A stretch of DNA of 38,375 bases from Phycisphaerae bacterium (lineage in GTDB: Bacteria; Planctomycetota; Phycisphaerae; UBA1845): assembly GCA_030429365.1 (NCBI GenBank), contig JAUIEW010000016.1, positions 1 to 38,375 on the forward strand, read 5' to 3'. The notes beneath the pieces are model-generated. The model made no database searches, was not told where the DNA came from, and was given only the letters and a program-made list of their open reading frames with translations. Positions 26,094 through 34,233 of the stretch are shown piece by piece (the first letter of the stretch is position 1; every line of letters starts with the position of its first letter). Both the position numbers and the translations under genes were made by a program.

Positions 26094-26126
26094 CGAAGCG
26101 ACGTAGTGACGAAGCAACGAAGCGAC
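26090..26126 (+). repeat. Short tandem repeat of GACGAAGC-like units
   Basis: The stretch is built from GTGACGAAGCGACGTA, a second GTGACGAAGC, and ACGAAGCGAC. It begins at the stop codon of the permease-protease gene (TGA is part of the first unit) and runs directly into the REP at 26127. Confidence 0.7.
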
Positions 26127-26147
26127 GTAGGGTGGGCCGTGCCCACC
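26127..26147 (+). repeat. REP-like palindrome, family A, single copy
   Basis: An exact copy of the 21-base arm at 21445-21465 (GTAG, then GGTGGGC-CGT-GCCCACC). The match extends two bases to the left and two to the right. No inverted partner follows, so this is a solo element, 33 bases after the permease-protease stop. Confidence 0.8.
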
Positions 26148-26209
26148 ACCCCCAAAGTCATCAAGCGCAAGCAACCCTCGCGCACACCAAACTAAATCAC
26201 CCGCGCGTC

Positions 26210-26229
26210 ATTCCCGCGCAAGCGGGAAT
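26210..26229. repeat. dRS3-like palindrome (ATTCCC-N8-GGGAAT)
   Basis: ATTCCCGC-GCAA-GCGGGAAT forms a perfect 8-bp stem with a 4-base loop. The ATTCCC-N8-GGGAAT core equals the dRS3 element known from Neisseria and found as dispersed palindromes in many other bacteria. It is the third repeat type in the 172-base gap between the permease-protease and zinc-ribbon genes. Confidence 0.75.
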
Positions 26230-26265
26230 CCAGGACAAAAAGAAGTGTCTCCGGCGTGAGATAGG

Positions 26266-26544
26266 TTACTGCGATGAATCGCTAAATGACTTCCAGAGAA
26301 TTTCCTTCCCACATTCCGGACATCGCCCCCCTTCGGTTCCCGTCAGGTCGTATCCGCAGTGCACGCAATGACCAGGCAACGTCCAATCCGGTCGCCGCGG
26401 CCAGAGGAGAATCATGACAATGTCAATGGCCATCAATGCCATCCCCGCCTGCCAGAACATCTGCCCCGTGCCTGTCCCGGCTGCGAGAAACGAAAGTAGA
26501 AAGGCCCCCAATCCGACGAAAAAAACCAGAATCTTGATCGCCAT
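26266..26544 (-). CDS. Small membrane protein with zinc ribbon
   Basis: A 92-residue protein with two membrane helices (about 3-23 and 29-48) and a C-terminal zinc ribbon, CVHCGYDLTGTEGGRCPECG, with four Cys in a CxxC...CxxC arrangement. The CGYDLxG form of this ribbon is widespread in planctomycete proteins, which is one of the reasons for the host inference. Function is unknown. GGAGG lies six bases before the ATG, one of the strongest ribosome sites in the window. Confidence 0.8.
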   Translation of the reverse strand: MAIKILVFFVGLGAFLLSFLAAGTGTGQMFWQAGMALMAIDIVMILLWPRRPDWTLPGHCVHCGYDLTGTEGGRCPECGKEILWKSFSDSSQ

Positions 26545-26611
26545 GCCCCACCTCCATCAATCCAATGCAATGCGTCACTGTCGATCCGGTTCAAATCCTT
26601 CGCGCACAAAA

Positions 26612-26635
26612 AAACCCAGGCACCGACCTGGGTTT
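26612..26635 (-). terminator. Intrinsic terminator of the small secreted protein gene
   Basis: A perfect 9-bp stem, AAACCCAGG (26612-26620) and CCTGGGTTT (26627-26635), with a 6-base loop. On the minus strand a run of seven T spans the stem end and following bases. It lies about 30 bases after the stop at 26665. Confidence 0.88.
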
Positions 26636-26664
26636 GAAGAGTTTTTGAATCGCGTGCATCAAAC

Positions 26665-27108
26665 TTATGTGCCGGTCGGGCCGCTGATGTTCCCGAGCAG
26701 GTCAGACAACCCGCCGACATCGCTTGGCAATTGCGGATCGAGTCCGGCATTGATGCGAATCGCATTGTTCAAAAGCGTCAGCGCCGCATTGAGATTCGTA
26801 AACAGCGTGTTGATCACTTCGATCTTGACTTCCTGCTCCAACGTCAGTTCCGGCTCGACTTCGGTGATGTCCGGACCACTGCGGATGCGATCGATCGTCA
26901 GGTTGTGGCGGGCGTTGAACTCTGTCCGCGCGAACGTGACAACATTACCCGGCGCTCGAAGGGCCATCACACCCGGCGATGCCGTATTCCACGGAGCCTG
27001 AATGCCCGGCGTCACATCATCGCCCACAATCTGAGCCTGCTGAGCATTGGCCTCCGAAGCGAACAAACCCAGCCCAACAACCAAAACAATCGCTTTCGAA
27101 AAACGCAT
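26665..27108 (-). CDS. Small secreted protein of unknown function
   Basis: A 147-residue protein with a clear signal peptide (MRFSKAIVLVVGLGLFASEANA, cleavage before QQAQ). The mature part is hydrophilic and mostly helical in its second half (LTLEQEVKIEVINTLFTNLNAALTLLNNAIRINAG). No family recognised. GGAG seven bases before the ATG supports the start. It has its own terminator (26612-26635) and is separated from gyrA by the gyrA terminator, so it is probably a single-gene unit. Confidence 0.7.
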   Translation of the reverse strand: MRFSKAIVLVVGLGLFASEANAQQAQIVGDDVTPGIQAPWNTASPGVMALRAPGNVVTFARTEFNARHNLTIDRIRSGPDITEVEPELTLEQEVKIEVINTLFTNLNAALTLLNNAIRINAGLDPQLPSDVGGLSDLLGNISGPTGT

Positions 27109-27250
27109 CGCAGCACTCCTTTGGGCAAACCAATCAAATCCAGAACCGCCAACCTGTCATCCAGCCCGGGCGACCAATGCCTACAAGATCCCCGTCGGGC
27201 TGCATTGGTTTATATCGTCGACCAAGGTTCCGGTTCACCCCTAATTTCAG

Positions 27251-27275
27251 AAAAAAGCCAGCGAAATCTCGCCGG
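27251..27275 (-). terminator. Intrinsic terminator of gyrA
   Basis: On the minus strand CCGGCGA (27275-27269), a four-base loop and TCGCTGG (27264-27258) form a 7-bp stem with one G-U pair, followed by CTTTTTT (27257-27251). It lies 24 bases after the gyrA stop codon. Confidence 0.78.
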
Positions 27276-27298
27276 GAAAAGCCCATGAGCGGGCCAAA

Positions 27299-29905
27299 TC
27301 ACGCCTCAGGCTCACCGCCCGCCTCATTCGCGCCATCGGAATCAGCCGCCCCGTCCGCGGATCCCTCGTCCTCGGCTTTGTCTTCTTCCGGAACGATTCG
27401 CGCCACCGCGACCACCTTGTCTTCGTCATTGGTCTTGATCAAACGCACGCCCTGCGTCGCCCGGCCAATCTCGCGAACCTCGGCCAGGTCCGTTCGCAAC
27501 ATGATCCCCTGCTGCGTGATGAACATCAGCTCATCGTCATCGTTGACGGCTTTCATCGCGACGACGCTGCCGTTGCGATCGGTGACCTTGATGTTGATCA
27601 CGCCCTTTCCGCCGCGTTTGGTCAAACGGTACTCGTCGATATTGGTTCGCTTGCCAAAACCATTTTCGCAAACCGTCAATACCGACGCACCCGGACGAAT
27701 CGCGATCATGTCCACGACCGAGTCGCCTTTGCCCAGCGCCATACCGCGAACACCAGCCGCCGAGCGCCCCATCACGCGGACATCGTCCTCTTTGAACCGG
27801 ACGGCCATCCCGTCGCGACTTGCGAGTACGATCTCATGATCGCCATCGGTCATCTCAACGCCGATCAGCGCATCCGAAGGATTCAATACAATCGCGATGA
27901 TACCGTTCGAACGAGGACGACTGAAAGCGCCAAGCGCGGTCTTCTTGACCTTGCCCTCTGCCGTCGCAAAGAAGACAAACTGCTCTTCGAATTCCTTGAC
28001 CGGCAGGATCGCCCGATGCTCTTCGCCTTCCTGCATGTTCACCAGGTTCGCGATCGATCGGCCCCGCGCGGTTCGCGCACCGGCAGGAATATCAAACACC
28101 CGCGCCCAATACACCCGTCCACGGTTCGTGAAGAACAGCAGGTAGTCGTGCGTGTTGACCACGAAGAGATGCTCGATGAAGTCGCCTTCCTTGGTGGCTC
28201 CACCGCGCACGCCGCGACCACCGCGCCCCTGCTTGCGGTAGCTGTCGGTATCGGTTCGTTTGATGTAGCCCTCGTGCGAAATCGTGACCACCACCTGCTC
28301 GTCCGGAATCAGTTCTTCAACACTGAAATCGCCAGCCGCTTCCGTGATCGTGGTGCGGCGTGGGGTCCCGAACTTGTCGCGAATCTCGTAAAGATCCTCG
28401 CGAATGATGTCGAACACCAACGCATCGTCGGAGAGAATGCCTTCGTAGTCGGCGATCTGTTCGACGAGTTTCGTGTAGTCGCCTGCCAGCTTCTCGATTT
28501 CCAGACCGGTCAGCTTCTGAAGCTGCATCACCAGAATCGCCTGCGCCTGGACAGCCGTCAGGTAGTGCGGCTTACTCGCATCGCCAAACCGCTCGATGAA
28601 CGATTCCGGCAAGAGGTGACGCAGTGTATCGGCTTCGGTCAGCGTCAGCGGTCGCTCCATCAAACGCTCTTTCGCCGTCGCCGAATCGGGTGATTTCTTG
28701 ATCGTCTCGATGATGCCGTCGATGTCGCCGATCGCGAGGATCAACGCTTCCTGGATGTGCGCCTTCTGCTTGGCCCGCTGCAACAGGAACTGCGTGCGAC
28801 GACGGATCACGTCGCGGCGATGGCGAATGTACACATCGATCATGCGGCGCAGCGTCAGCGATTGCGGCTTGCGATCGACCAGGGCGACGTTGGAAATATT
28901 GAAATTGCTCTGCAGTGGCGTGTACTGATAAAGCTGATTCATCACCACATCGGCATTGGCCCCCTTGCGCAGCTCGATTTCGATGCGAATCTCGTGCTTG
29001 CGATCGGAAGCATCGTTGATCGACGCGACATCTTTGATCAGCCCGCCCTTCACAGCAGCCGCCGCCCGCTCGGTAATCGAACTTCGCAGCACCTGATATG
29101 GCACCTCGGTGATCACCAGCGTCTCTCTGCCGCCGCGTCCTTCTTCGACGTGTATCTTGCCGCGAATCGTGACCTGCCCTTTGCCATGCATGTAGGCATC
29201 GAGAATGCCGCGCCGGCCGCAAATCTCGCCGCCCGTCGGAAAGTCCGGACCGGGAATGATCTCAAGCAGTTCCGCGATCGTGATATTCGGATTGTCGATC
29301 ACCGCGATGATGGCGTTGCAGACCTCGGTCACGTTGTGGGGGGCCATGTTGGTGGCCATCCCGACCGCGATGCCGCTTCCACCGTTGACCAGAAGGTTCG
29401 GGAACTTGCTGGGGAGCACCGTGGGTTCGGTGCGGGTGTTGTCGAAGTTGGGTTCGACGTCGACCGTTTCGTATTCGAGGTCGGCCAACATCTCCATCGC
29501 TGCGCCGTGGAGCCGCGCTTCGGTGTATCGCATCGCTGCCGGCGGATCGCCGTCGATCGAACCCCAGTTGCCCTGCTTGTCGATGAGCACCTGGCTCATG
29601 TTCCAGGGTTGGCCCAAACGGACCATGGTCGGATAGATGACCTGGTCGCCGTGGGGGTGATAGTTGCCCGAGGTATCGCCGCTGATCTTGGCACACTTAC
29701 GAAATGCCGAGCGCGGACCGAGGTTGAGGTCGTTCATCGCGACGAGGATGCGCCGCTGCGAAGGCTTCAAACCGTCCCGCGCGTCGGGCAGGGCGCGGGC
29801 CATGATCACGCTCATCGAGTAGGTCAGATACGACCCCTTCATCTCCTCGATGAGCGACTGATTAACAATATTTTCCTGCGGAAAATCCGAGGTCGTGTCA
29901 GCCAT
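27299..29905 (-). CDS. gyrA: DNA gyrase subunit A
   Basis: An 868-residue protein, full length, that cuts and rejoins DNA and wraps it for negative supercoiling. The catalytic Tyr127 is in [10 protein letters not shown]; the C-terminal beta-pinwheel keeps a GyrA-box (KRGGKG) and several RGGRGV-type repeats, so it is gyrase and not topoisomerase IV. The acidic tail ([19 protein letters not shown]) is common. In the quinolone-binding helix the residues equal to E. coli Ser83 and Asp87 are Gln88 and Pro92 ([10 protein letters not shown]). gyrB is not adjacent. A promoter with TTGGCT and TAAAAT boxes lies 60-90 bases upstream and a terminator follows, so the gene is probably transcribed alone. 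Confidence 0.97.
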   Translation of the reverse strand: MADTTSDFPQENIVNQSLIEEMKGSYLTYSMSVIMARALPDARDGLKPSQRRILVAMNDLNLGPRSAFRKCAKISGDTSGNYHPHGDQVIYPTMVRLGQPWNMSQVLIDKQGNWGSIDGDPPAAMRYTEARLHGAAMEMLADLEYETVDVEPNFDNTRTEPTVLPSKFPNLLVNGGSGIAVGMATNMAPHNVTEVCNAIIAVIDNPNITIAELLEIIPGPDFPTGGEICGRRGILDAYMHGKGQVTIRGKIHVEEGRGGRETLVITEVPYQVLRSSITERAAAAVKGGLIKDVASINDASDRKHEIRIEIELRKGANADVVMNQLYQYTPLQSNFNISNVALVDRKPQSLTLRRMIDVYIRHRRDVIRRRTQFLLQRAKQKAHIQEALILAIGDIDGIIETIKKSPDSATAKERLMERPLTLTEADTLRHLLPESFIERFGDASKPHYLTAVQAQAILVMQLQKLTGLEIEKLAGDYTKLVEQIADYEGILSDDALVFDIIREDLYEIRDKFGTPRRTTITEAAGDFSVEELIPDEQVVVTISHEGYIKRTDTDSYRKQGRGGRGVRGGATKEGDFIEHLFVVNTHDYLLFFTNRGRVYWARVFDIPAGARTARGRSIANLVNMQEGEEHRAILPVKEFEEQFVFFATAEGKVKKTALGAFSRPRSNGIIAIVLNPSDALIGVEMTDGDHEIVLASRDGMAVRFKEDDVRVMGRSAAGVRGMALGKGDSVVDMIAIRPGASVLTVCENGFGKRTNIDEYRLTKRGGKGVINIKVTDRNGSVVAMKAVNDDDELMFITQQGIMLRTDLAEVREIGRATQGVRLIKTNDEDKVVAVARIVPEEDKAEDEGSADGAADSDGANEAGGEPEA

Positions 29906-29964
29906 ATGCCTGCCAGCTCCAATGCAAAAGAGGCGTGGAAAAAAGCGACCGCTTCAAGCCCATT

Positions 29965-29993
29965 ATTTTAAGCGATTTCGACCAATCAGCCAA
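29965..29993 (-). promoter_or_regulatory. Candidate gyrA promoter (-35 TTGGCT, -10 TAAAAT)
   Basis: On the minus strand TTGGCT (29993-29988) and TAAAAT (29970-29965) are separated by exactly 17 bases, giving a predicted start near 29958 and a leader of about 50 bases before the gyrA ATG. Confidence 0.5.
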
Positions 29994-30091
29994 CCAAAGA
30001 AGCCGCCCGATTAACCCAGAAAATCATCGCCCAGAATCACAAAAAACCACTAAGAATAAAGGCCAGAATTAAAAGAAAGGCAAAATGGGTG

Positions 30092-30118
30092 CCCCGCCCT
30101 TCCAGGGTGGGGGACGGA
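30092..30118 (+). repeat. Short dispersed repeat, copy 2, with hairpin
   Basis: CCCCGCCCT (30092-30100) pairs with AGGGTGGGG (30104-30112) across a three-base loop with one G-U pair. The right part (30100-30118) matches 13080-13098 at 18 of 19 bases. It sits in the gap before the 30144 gene end. No T-run follows on either strand. Confidence 0.55.
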
Positions 30119-30143
30119 CAAGGAAAGCAAACGCCCCAATCTG

Positions 30144-31337
30144 TCAATGACTGGAGCGGGAAGCAAAGCGAAACGCCTGTTTGACCGTCTCGTAAGTGGG
30201 GGGCGCGATCAGTCCAAACGACGCAATAATTACACCGCCAACACGGTCGTCGGCGAACTGTTTAACTTTGCTCACCAACTCCTCCGGAGCCTCTTCATCC
30301 AAACTGCTCATGCGGATTTGCCGCGCGGTGTGAGAAGACGGAAGCATCTTGACTCCAGGAAATTTCATTGACCCGAAAACATCGTCCGACGTGATGAATT
30401 GATCTTGCCCCCCCAGGTATGTTTCCAATATCACGCCGCGATCATGTGAAAGCGAATCGCACGCAACATTAGGGCACAAACCAAACTCGATGCCATCCGC
30501 CAAGACGATTGAAATCGGACAATCGGCAGCAGCTGCAGTCCGTTCCACAAGTTTGGTCAAATCTGCGATTTGTGAATTCACATATGCCTCTAGAACTGGC
30601 GTCACCTTTACAAGATCTCGAAGAAACGGCTCGAGCGAAGCCCCGTTCTCCAAAACCCTCTTAAGTGAGACAGTCACCCACCGGATCGTCGCCTCGACGT
30701 CCACGTCTCGCGCGATCGCAGACTGTTTGGACGATTCGTCAAACGAAAGGTCCATCAACTCTCGAAATCCGCAACCTTCGCAGAAGCCTGAGCTAATTCC
30801 TTCGCCGGTATACGCACCACAACTGGATCGCGGCTTGGCGATCTCAATACCCGCTGGTTCACAACGTTGTGAAAGATCGATTGCCGTCGCCCGCAGCAAT
30901 TCAACAACATCAGGATTACTGGCTGAGAGCATTGTTTCTGAGAGATCGCCCCAAACGGTTTTTGCTGAACTGTCAGGATAACGCCTGGCAATCACGGGCT
31001 GTTCAAGCGCGTCGATTCGCAATCGCAATTCCAAATCGCGTTTCTTGCATGACTCCGTGATTCTCTCCAGCGGATCGCGACTTTTCAGCCAACTCGCCAC
31101 CACCGGCTTGATTCTCGTATTGGAATACTTGGATTTGTCCGGCTGAAAGAAATACCCGCCGTCGTTTCTGAAAATCCGAGGCGCTTCGAGTTCACCCGCC
31201 CGCAACTGCGACACGCGCGACGACGTCACCCGCAGCGAAATGCTCTGCGCCCCCAGCGATTGAATCCGATCAAGGCTTTCCTCGATCCCAAAATCAACCA
31301 CGTTCCAGATGTCAGCCAGAATACCCGTCGTGAACAT
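30144..31337 (-). CDS. Uncharacterised protein, possible TIM-barrel glycoside-hydrolase-like fold
   Basis: A 397-residue protein without a signal peptide. I do not recognise the family. The order of secondary structure suggests an alpha/beta barrel: FTTGILADIWNVVDFGIEESLDRIQSLGAQSISLRVT at the start, DPLERITESCKKRDLELRLRIDALEQP in the middle, and DDRVGGVIIASFGLIAPPTYETVKQAFRFA at the end. Residues 173-189 hold three Cys (CGAY...GFCEGCGF), recalling the CFC...C cluster of uncharacterised TIM-barrel proteins related to glycoside hydrolases. A candidate active site cannot be assigned. The ATG at 31337 is the first start of the frame. Same strand as its neighbours, with gaps of more than 110 bases. 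Confidence 0.6.
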   Translation of the reverse strand: MFTTGILADIWNVVDFGIEESLDRIQSLGAQSISLRVTSSRVSQLRAGELEAPRIFRNDGGYFFQPDKSKYSNTRIKPVVASWLKSRDPLERITESCKKRDLELRLRIDALEQPVIARRYPDSSAKTVWGDLSETMLSASNPDVVELLRATAIDLSQRCEPAGIEIAKPRSSCGAYTGEGISSGFCEGCGFRELMDLSFDESSKQSAIARDVDVEATIRWVTVSLKRVLENGASLEPFLRDLVKVTPVLEAYVNSQIADLTKLVERTAAAADCPISIVLADGIEFGLCPNVACDSLSHDRGVILETYLGGQDQFITSDDVFGSMKFPGVKMLPSSHTARQIRMSSLDEEAPEELVSKVKQFADDRVGGVIIASFGLIAPPTYETVKQAFRFASRSSH

Positions 31338-31453
31338 GCCGCGATCAAACCCTTACCCGTCTCGCCGCACGTCGCATCCAGCGCGATGCCATCACATCCG
31401 TGCAGCCAACAGCTAAAGGTGCAGCGATCCTGGGGATTGTCAAGCGCTTCGGG

Positions 31454-32713
31454 TCAGCGATCGTCTGTAACCCGATCGCCCGTCGCTTTCGCCGATGCCG
31501 GTAGCGCCTGCAGTGGCGGAACCAGTACCCGTTCGACAGCCAACTTCTGCGAAGTCGTCGGAATCCGATCAAGCCGCTGGCAAAGCCCGTCAAACAAATC
31601 GCGGATATCTTCCAGCGCCGATTCCGGAAGCGGCATCGCCATCGCCCCCATCCGCCCCATCAACACCCGCTCGCGCTGCATCCGCCGTTGTGCCGACCGT
31701 CGAACATCGCCAGCCAACTGCCGCTGCTCGCGCAATATCGACCATGCCGTCTCGGCTTGGGCCTCATCAAAACCGTATTGATGGATGTACTGTCTAACGT
31801 AAAGCTCCCACGCCGACTCGTTGTAAGGCGTCTCCTGCGACTTGGCTTCGTACACGCGGTAGGCCTTTTGCAGCTCGTCGAACCGCCGCCACTTGTCCTC
31901 GTCGTAGCGACCGTCGCGAACGCGCCGCTCCATCATCCGTTTGTATTCGGGAACGTCTTCGAGCCCCCACTCGCGCGGATGCCAGCCGCCCGCCTTCCAC
32001 CGCTCCCGCATGTCCTCAAATCGCTCCATCCGCTTGCGATAGCTGGCTCGGTCCCGATCGAAAACCTCGCGCTGCTCGGCGCTTAATTCCCTGGCGATCT
32101 GGTCCGAGATGGTTTCAACCTGCTCGTGTGCGAATTCGATCATCTCCTCGCCCTCGTCCATCCAGCGGGAGATATCCTCGGGCGTCATCGGCTCGCCGGA
32201 TTTGACGGACTCCACCATCTCCGTGACATGCTTGAACATCGTCCCGCCATGACGGACCGCCACCGCTCCGATTATCTGATACGACTTGGCCTGCAAATCC
32301 TTGATCTGCGCGTCGTTCATGTCATAGCGCGCACCGAACTCGTTCGTTAAGAAATCGACCCGCCGTGTGATCTGCCACGGCGGAATCTCCGCGACCCCGC
32401 GAACGGCTTGAAGCGCAAACTGGTCGGCTTCATCGTTCCATTCGTTCTCTTCCCACAACCGATCGATGCTCTTTTCGATATTGGGGACCTGATCCTCCCA
32501 GTCACCAAGACGCGCCACCTGCCGGGTCGCGAGCGAGATGCTGCCCATCCCCCAACCGCGTTCCGGCTGATCGTCTCTTGGCTGATCGTCTCTTTCAGAC
32601 TGAGTGTTCGACGACTTGGGATTCGATTCGTTGGGATCTGGAGACGAAGTGTCATCCGGTTCAGCCGCCCAGACTGTGGCGGCGAAACACAATACGATCA
32701 GTGCGGTTTTCAT
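31454..32713 (-). CDS. Secreted, highly charged helical protein of unknown function
   Basis: A 419-residue protein with a signal peptide (MKTALIVLCFAATVWA before AEPDD). A disordered Ser/Asp/Pro-rich segment with a small repeat (RDDQP twice) follows, then a long helical, Arg/Glu-rich region (SAEQREVFDRDRASYRKRMERFEDMRERWKAGG) up to residue 400. The pattern resembles periplasmic helical proteins that sense or bind, but no family is recognised. No clear Shine-Dalgarno. It is probably exported and soluble. It lies 117 bases upstream of the 30144 gene on the same strand. Confidence 0.65.
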   Translation of the reverse strand: MKTALIVLCFAATVWAAEPDDTSSPDPNESNPKSSNTQSERDDQPRDDQPERGWGMGSISLATRQVARLGDWEDQVPNIEKSIDRLWEENEWNDEADQFALQAVRGVAEIPPWQITRRVDFLTNEFGARYDMNDAQIKDLQAKSYQIIGAVAVRHGGTMFKHVTEMVESVKSGEPMTPEDISRWMDEGEEMIEFAHEQVETISDQIARELSAEQREVFDRDRASYRKRMERFEDMRERWKAGGWHPREWGLEDVPEYKRMMERRVRDGRYDEDKWRRFDELQKAYRVYEAKSQETPYNESAWELYVRQYIHQYGFDEAQAETAWSILREQRQLAGDVRRSAQRRMQRERVLMGRMGAMAMPLPESALEDIRDLFDGLCQRLDRIPTTSQKLAVERVLVPPLQALPASAKATGDRVTDDR

Positions 32714-32874
32714 CTTGAATGCGTCTCGTGTCTTGAAGTGATGGAACCTATTTCAGATCGGCGCAACCCGACTGGATTCATCACTTCGAATCGGTCGCTT
32801 ACAAGATTCTACGATGAATGACTCAACCGCCCACAATGAAATAAAATCACCGAACCACTGCGCAGTAATCGAAC

Positions 32875-32949
32875 GTGCCACTGCTCTGTGAGCAGTGCTT
32901 GATTCGGAGATCAAAATACCCCCAGGCACTGCTCACAGAGCAGTGGCAC
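32875..32949. repeat. Perfect 24-bp inverted repeat with self-palindromic arms
   Basis: Arms 32875-32898 and 32926-32949 are exact reverse complements with a 27-base spacer. Each arm holds its own hairpin, CACTGCTC-TGT-GAGCAGTG, so the element can form two small hairpins or one long stem. A short palindrome, ACTGCGCAGT, sits just before it at 32857-32866. It lies in the 290-base gap between the polyprenyl synthase stop and the 31454-32713 start; I see no gene in that gap. No T-run follows, so a terminator role is doubtful. Confidence 0.85.
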
Positions 32950-33003
32950 CAAACGACCGTAAACTGCTTATGGATTGTTGTTTGCGCGAATTAGATTTGC
33001 GGA

Positions 33004-34005
33004 TTAGTTTTCGCGCTGAATGATGAACTCGGCCATGCTGAGCAGGCTCGTGCGGCTGGCGGATTCGGGAAGACCTTCAAGCATGTTCATCGCCCGCGAC
33101 ACATGCTGCTCTGCAACAGATGTTGCATATGCAACGCTGCCAAACTCAGTCAGCAATTGCGCCACGTGCGCGCGATCGTCGTGCTCCGCACTGGCCAACT
33201 TCTTGAGCATCGCATCCTGCTTCTCTGCCGACGCTTCGCGCAGATAGTGAATCACCGGAAGCGTCATCTTGCCCAACTCAAGATCGCGCCCCAACGTCTT
33301 GCACATCTTCTTCTGCTCACCCACGACATCGAGTATGTCGTCGACAATCTGAAACGCGATGCCGGCGCTTTCACCAAAGACTTCGAGTCGACTCGCAAGC
33401 GTCTCATCCGCGCCCGCATGGGTCGCCCCCAAACGACAGCATGCCGCCGTAAGAGCAGCCGTCTTGCGGCGAATGATCTCGATGTAATCGGGTTCGCTCA
33501 GCTTGAAATGACCGCGGCTGTGAATCTGCATCAACTCACCTTCGCAGACCACGTTCGTCGTATGCCCGACCAATCGCGACGCACTCTGCGAGTCCAGACT
33601 GCTGCAAAGGTGGAAGGCATGGCTGATGAGATAATCGCCTAGCATGACCGCGGCTTCGTTACCGTTGGTCGAGCTGATCGTCGCCTGCCGACGCCGCTCC
33701 TCGGCTTGGTCCAAAACGTCGTCGTGAACCAGCGTCGCGAGGTGCACAAGCTCCACAACTGCAGCCAGCGTATGATGTTCCGACGTTACCCCGCCCGCGC
33801 CCTGCACCCCAGCCACACTCTGGCCGCTGAGCAGCAACAATGCGGGCCGCAACATCTTGCCCCGATACCCGCGCACCCGTTCGCAAAGCTGAGCCACAAA
33901 CGGCAACTCGCTTTGCAATTCCTGATCCATGATCGCCACAACCCGCGCAAGGTCGGCTTCGATGGGCCGATAGAGGTCAGGAAGATGGAGGACGGCTGGG
34001 TTCAT
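33004..34005 (-). CDS. Long-chain polyprenyl diphosphate synthase
   Basis: A 333-residue trans-prenyltransferase that condenses isopentenyl diphosphate onto an allylic primer. Both Asp-rich motifs are complete: D95-D96-V-L-D99 in ATLVHDDVLDQAEERR and DDILD in IAFQIVDDILDVVG, with the Lys/Gly block ELGKMTLPVIHYL. The residue five before the first motif is Ala, the small residue typical of enzymes making long chains (octaprenyl or longer), as in IspB. The product could feed quinone or glycan-carrier synthesis. The ATG at 34005 is used; an in-frame TTG one codon upstream is less likely. It is divergent from a GT-C gene. Confidence 0.93.
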   Translation of the reverse strand: MNPAVLHLPDLYRPIEADLARVVAIMDQELQSELPFVAQLCERVRGYRGKMLRPALLLLSGQSVAGVQGAGGVTSEHHTLAAVVELVHLATLVHDDVLDQAEERRRQATISSTNGNEAAVMLGDYLISHAFHLCSSLDSQSASRLVGHTTNVVCEGELMQIHSRGHFKLSEPDYIEIIRRKTAALTAACCRLGATHAGADETLASRLEVFGESAGIAFQIVDDILDVVGEQKKMCKTLGRDLELGKMTLPVIHYLREASAEKQDAMLKKLASAEHDDRAHVAQLLTEFGSVAYATSVAEQHVSRAMNMLEGLPESASRTSLLSMAEFIIQREN

Positions 34006-34138
34006 CAATGTCTACCTGTGGGAACAGAAGTCGTTGGAAGCCACCCCGACACAAGCAAGCCCCCATCGCGCCGCAACAACGGGTCGCGCGGGGGTGATTC
34101 GCTCCGGATATGATTCTGATTCGCACCGGGTCGGTATC

Positions 34139-34147
34139 TGCTATGCT
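34139..34147 (+). promoter_or_regulatory. Candidate extended -10 promoter of the 34234 gene
   Basis: TGC-TATGCT is an extended -10 pattern (TGN before the hexamer); the only -35-like sequence, TTCGCA at 34120, is weak. It would start a transcript near 34154, 80 bases before the ATG. Confidence 0.35.
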
Positions 34148-34233
34148 AAGCACTCGTTCACCGCGAACCAACGGCTTTCAAATGTTTTGAAAAGATTGGC
34201 ACTTCAAAAAGTTCACCCGCGCGTGGATTGCCG

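Noticed and set aside
26581-26600. GGTTCAAATCC, a tRNA T-loop-like sequence
   Set aside because: The flanking bases cannot form the 5-bp T stem and no anticodon or acceptor arm fits upstream.
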